64,000 nt of DNA, taken from assembly GCA_944470555.2 (NCBI GenBank), contig OX104134.1:110354701-110418700 (forward strand), given 5' to 3'. A model generated the notes under the pieces. It saw only the letters and a list, made by a program, of their open reading frames with translations, was not told the DNA's origin and did not search any database. Source of the DNA: Heterobilharzia americana (taxonomy: Eukaryota > Platyhelminthes > Trematoda > Strigeidida > Schistosomatidae). Below, in pieces: positions 61,934-64,000 of the stretch (position 1 is the first letter of the stretch; each line of letters opens with the position of its first letter). The translations under genes and the position numbers were made by a program.

Positions 61934-62876
61934 TAGATAGTGAGTGGTGTGAACCTACATCTGCTCCTCTTCTTGACCTTGTGTCAAGTAGACTGCGTCT
62001 CCATTTTCTTGAGATTGAGATAAAGTCGATTTGGTTTTTAGTGTGTCCATCTGGTGAAGTCCATGTCGCTTTGTGGATATCCTTGTGCCTGAACACACTG
62101 CCTCCAATCACCAAATCGTTGAATGCACAGAATTCTGCAAACAATTCTCCATTCTCTTTCACCACCTCACCGAGCGCTTCTCGACCCATGGTTAGTTCTC
62201 TTCCCGTGTTGTCCCCTCCCAGTTTGGTATTCATGTGGCCCATTAGAATTTTGATATCGCCAACTGGGGTGGGTCTTGTCCAGTGTTGATTGAAGTTGTC
62301 TGTAGAATTCCTTCTTCTTCTCTTCATCTGCATTATTTGTAGGTGCGTAGCATAGCATTGAATGATTGTGACCTTCCTTCCTTTTGAGTTGAATCTTGCT
62401 GTTATGATCCCCACAAGGAGATTGGTTCCCACTGCATGAGAGCCTTCGATGCTCTTGAGGACATCATGATAGCCACTCCATAACTCAGTGTGCTCGTGGT
62501 TGGCGTCTGGGTGACCGGAGTAGATTATTGATTCTCTAGTTGACAGTTTGGAGAGTCCACTCCCATTCCATCTGCTTTCGCAAATCCCAAGCACTTCGAC
62601 GTGATACCTTCTCATCTCCTTTGCAATCTGGGCTGCCTTACTATGTTCAAACATCCTACGGACATTCCATGTCCCCACGTTTACTTTCGCTTTCATCGAG
62701 AGAAGACACATCGGCCAATTGGCTTCCCGAAGGATTTCACCAACTGGCGTCATTTCGCCTCTCCGATTCCAGCGGGGAATAAGTTTGTTTTCATTTTTTA
62801 TATTTTGTTTGTGCTTTGAAGTTTCTTTAGCGGTTAGATTTGTTTTACGGGGTAGGGTTGCTAGACCTATGCCCAA
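61884..62876 (-). CDS. AP-endonuclease ORF of RTE copy C (330 aa, degenerate)
   Basis: In an active element this domain nicks target DNA to prime reverse transcription. It shows GTWNVR (68-73) and CESRWNG with the catalytic Glu at 100, then 'SIIYSGH' (117-122), TWTSPDG (271-277) and NQIDFI (281-286). Three defects are visible. Residues about 176-205 are read in a shifted frame, while another frame over 62358-62260 gives the expected 'CYAPTNNADEEKKKEFYRQL'. The GDxN box reads GHMN (213-216). The final Ser-Asp-His motif is GSHHS (308-312) with no Asp, and the frame then departs from ORF2. The ATG at 62876 is the first in frame; the natural start may be MKAKVNVGTW (61). Not expected to be active. 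Confidence 0.85.
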   Translation of the reverse strand: MGIGLATLPRKTNLTAKETSKHKQNIKNENKLIPRWNRRGEMTPVGEILREANWPMCLLSMKAKVNVGTWNVRRMFEHSKAAQIAKEMRRYHVEVLGICESRWNGSGLSKLSTRESIIYSGHPDANHEHTELWSGYHDVLKSIEGSHAVGTNLLVGIITARFNSKGRKVTIIQCYATHLQIMQMKRRRRNSTDNFNQHWTRPTPVGDIKILMGHMNTKLGGDNTGRELTMGREALGEVVKENGELFAEFCAFNDLVIGGSVFRHKDIHKATWTSPDGHTKNQIDFISISRKWRRSLLDTRSRRGADVGSHHSLSSARNLPNQVKSLQGSW

Positions 62877-62940
62877 CCTTCCCTCTTTACCCGGGCTTAG
62901 GACCGGCTAGTAACTAGTAAACTAGTTAACCAGGCGAGGT

Positions 62941-62953
62941 TGCATAGAGGTTA
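62941..62953. repeat. Target-site duplication of RTE copy C, right copy
   Basis: TGCATAGAGGTTA, identical to 59670-59682. It directly follows the 5' end of the minus-strand element. Confidence 0.9.
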
Positions 62954-63150
62954 GGTTGGAGATATTTGATGACGACAGCTTCCGCAAACCGTAACAAACA
63001 AGGCGTTATTTATTTGTTGATTATCCTACAGGGTTGAGAAGCACCTATTCCTGTGGATACTTTCCTCAACTGTACCATCATATTTACGTCTTATACTCAA
63101 ATCCGAAGTATTTAATCTCCCTTGTTTTCGTTTTCTATTGTAAAATTCAG

Positions 63151-63189
63151 ATTTACATAAGCTTAGTTGAAGGTATCGAACAACTTTGA
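63151..63189 (+). CDS. Candidate last exon of the unidentified plus-strand gene
   Basis: A good acceptor (TTTTCGTTTTCTATTGTAAAATTCAG|ATT, split by 63150) is followed by 12 codons, IYISLVEGIEQL, then TGA at 63187-63189. The phase (0) matches the donor phase of 58908-58993, giving a joint '...STKLQYYK|IYISLVEGIEQL'. The same frame continues past the TGA as a protein-like 66-codon stretch from ATG 63193 to TAA 63393 ('FLDHLLNQGTKEKRLLDLMR', 'QMCQKDSKVFTRAV'). Either the TGA ends the protein, or the exon is longer and damaged here, or the downstream frame belongs to something else. Confidence 0.3.
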   Translation: MYISLVEGIEQL

Positions 63190-63192
63190 AGC

Positions 63193-63393
63193 ATGATTCA
63201 TATTATCGTAGAAAATGAAAGTATCATCGACATATCTGCGTTAATATGCCGTTTTCTTGATCACTTGTTGAATCAAGGAACGAAAGAAAAGCGTCTACTC
63301 GATCTCATGAGGATATTCCGACAAATGTGTCAGAAAGATAGCAAGGTCTTTACCAGAGCCGTCGCTAGGGACCTGACGAAAATAGGACACTAA
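63193..63393 (+). CDS. Unidentified 66-codon frame, in frame after the TGA at 63187
   Basis: ATG to TAA, protein-like composition with a predicted helical look ('ISALICRFLDHLLNQG', 'RLLDLMRIFRQMCQKD'), reminiscent of helical-repeat proteins but without a motif that identifies one. It could be the continuation of the exon starting at 63151 if the TGA is a mutation or sequence error, or an exon remnant. Its neighbourhood lacks other genes. Confidence 0.3.
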   Translation: MIHIIVENESIIDISALICRFLDHLLNQGTKEKRLLDLMRIFRQMCQKDSKVFTRAVARDLTKIGH

Positions 63394-64000
63394 AATAGTC
63401 ACTCTGCCTGTCCAGCCTTGTGCTCAATTGTCACAGCCTTCGCTTGATCACCTGTCTCCGTGACTGCTTATCTCTCCATCTGTGCACTTGCATGTCTGGC
63501 TGTCTGGGTGTGTCCGCTTCTTCTTAGTCTGTCACTGACTGTGTGCCATTTCGCGCTTCACTACACTTCATTGCACTCCACTCAACCCGAACTCATGTGT
63601 CATGCATGCACCTGCTCGAACATCTCCAGATTCTCACGTCACGCTGTGAACGAATAACTTAACAGCCTACCACGGTTATTTCAGCCAGTGGGTATCACAT
63701 GTACGTGTAGGCGTCCGTGTATCTGTGCTTGGCTGTTTGTGTGTGTGGATTTTAGTGCGCATGCATAAGCAGTGTATGCACCTTGCTGTGTGTGTGTGTA
63801 TGACATGTGCAACTGGCGTGCATGGTCCATTGATGGGACAGTCTATCTTGGGTGTTGGAATCAATTCAATTTACAGAACACAGTGCCTGGAAAGCAAGAT
63901 GAGTAGTTCTTTTCCTGAATCATTTCACTAGCAACGTCCTAAGAATATCAATGTTTGAATGCTATTAATAGTCCATTGGTTTATTGTGGCATATGATGAA
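63394..64000. other. Non-coding DNA with T/G-rich low-complexity stretches
   Basis: Several TGTG-rich runs (for example 63500-63545 and 63735-63805). The frames on both strands there are compositional artefacts. Nothing else recognised. Confidence 0.5.

Larger units (their letters stand above)
59683..62940 (-). mobile_element. RTE-type retrotransposon copy C, full length with target-site duplication
   Basis: Minus-strand element of about 3.26 kb. Its 5' end (62940 downward, AACCTCGCCTGGTTAAC) is the same as in copy A and in the scrap at 9337. It ends in an (AAT)n tail (59705-59683 on the minus strand) and is flanked by a perfect 13 bp duplication. Contents in order: 5' leader, ORF1 with an AP-endonuclease (62876-61884), ORF2 with a reverse transcriptase (61933-60020), and a 3' region still showing 'RRKWRWIGHALRRP' and 'GRRRVGRPRVTWRRSCEEEM' in shifted frames (about 59945-59790). 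Single-ORF RTE relatives encode all of this in one frame. Here it is split by indels. The identical duplication points to a fairly recent insertion. Confidence 0.93.

Noticed and set aside
1..64000. CRISPR arrays, operons, integrons or prophage genes
   Set aside because: No direct-repeat/spacer pattern, no clustered intact coding sequences and no Shine-Dalgarno spacing; the content is that of an animal genome rich in retroelements.

Overview
The window looks like AT-rich nuclear DNA of a parasitic flatworm, most likely a blood fluke (genus Schistosoma; a haematobium-group species is my guess). The basis is the repeat content: RTE-type retrotransposons resembling schistosome SR2 and its relatives, CR1-like and Penelope-like elements, and tRNA-derived SINEs carrying hammerhead-ribozyme motifs of the Sm-alpha type. 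Genes here are a few short exons in very long introns, and most open frames are chance or transposon fragments.

Host genes. One minus-strand gene is supported: the last two coding exons of a Vps33 (Sec1/Munc18 family) protein at 55208-55482 and 47125-47360. They join in phase across an intron of about 7.8 kb; the upstream exons lie outside the window or were not found. A weaker plus-strand candidate has exons at 58908-58993 and 63151-63189, also phase-compatible, with an intron holding a 3.3 kb retrotransposon.

Layout. 1-9.2 kb: AT-rich non-coding DNA with one (AT)n array. 9.2-11.8 kb: a chimeric RTE scrap and a decayed minus-strand SR2-like element. 12.9-18.9 kb: a palindromic hairpin element, a (GAGT)n tetranucleotide array, two hammerhead SINE copies and a 330 bp dispersed repeat. 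19-25.5 kb: little that can be named. 25.6-29.0 kb: a nearly full-length but broken RTE element (copy A). 29.7-32.2 kb: two decayed CR1-like RT fragments. 32.3-38.4 kb: higher-complexity unassigned DNA with a Penelope-like RT remnant. 38.5-39.1 kb: the 3' end of a third copy (B) of the copy A element. 39.3-42.3 kb: a minus-strand CR1-like element with ORF1, endonuclease and RT remnants. 43.2-46.6 kb: an inverted copy of the 330 bp repeat, an (AT)n array and a second Penelope-like RT remnant. 47.1-55.5 kb: the Vps33 exons, with two SR2-like fragments of opposite orientation in the intron. 57.3 kb: a third hammerhead-type SINE. 59.7-62.9 kb: copy C, a complete minus-strand RTE element with a perfect 13 bp target-site duplication and two long open frames.

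The most interesting pattern is that copies A and C share the same frame lesions in the endonuclease, so both seem to derive from an already damaged master element. In copy C further paired indels hide behind frames that are still open. No bacterial-type operon, CRISPR array, rRNA or ordinary tRNA gene was seen.
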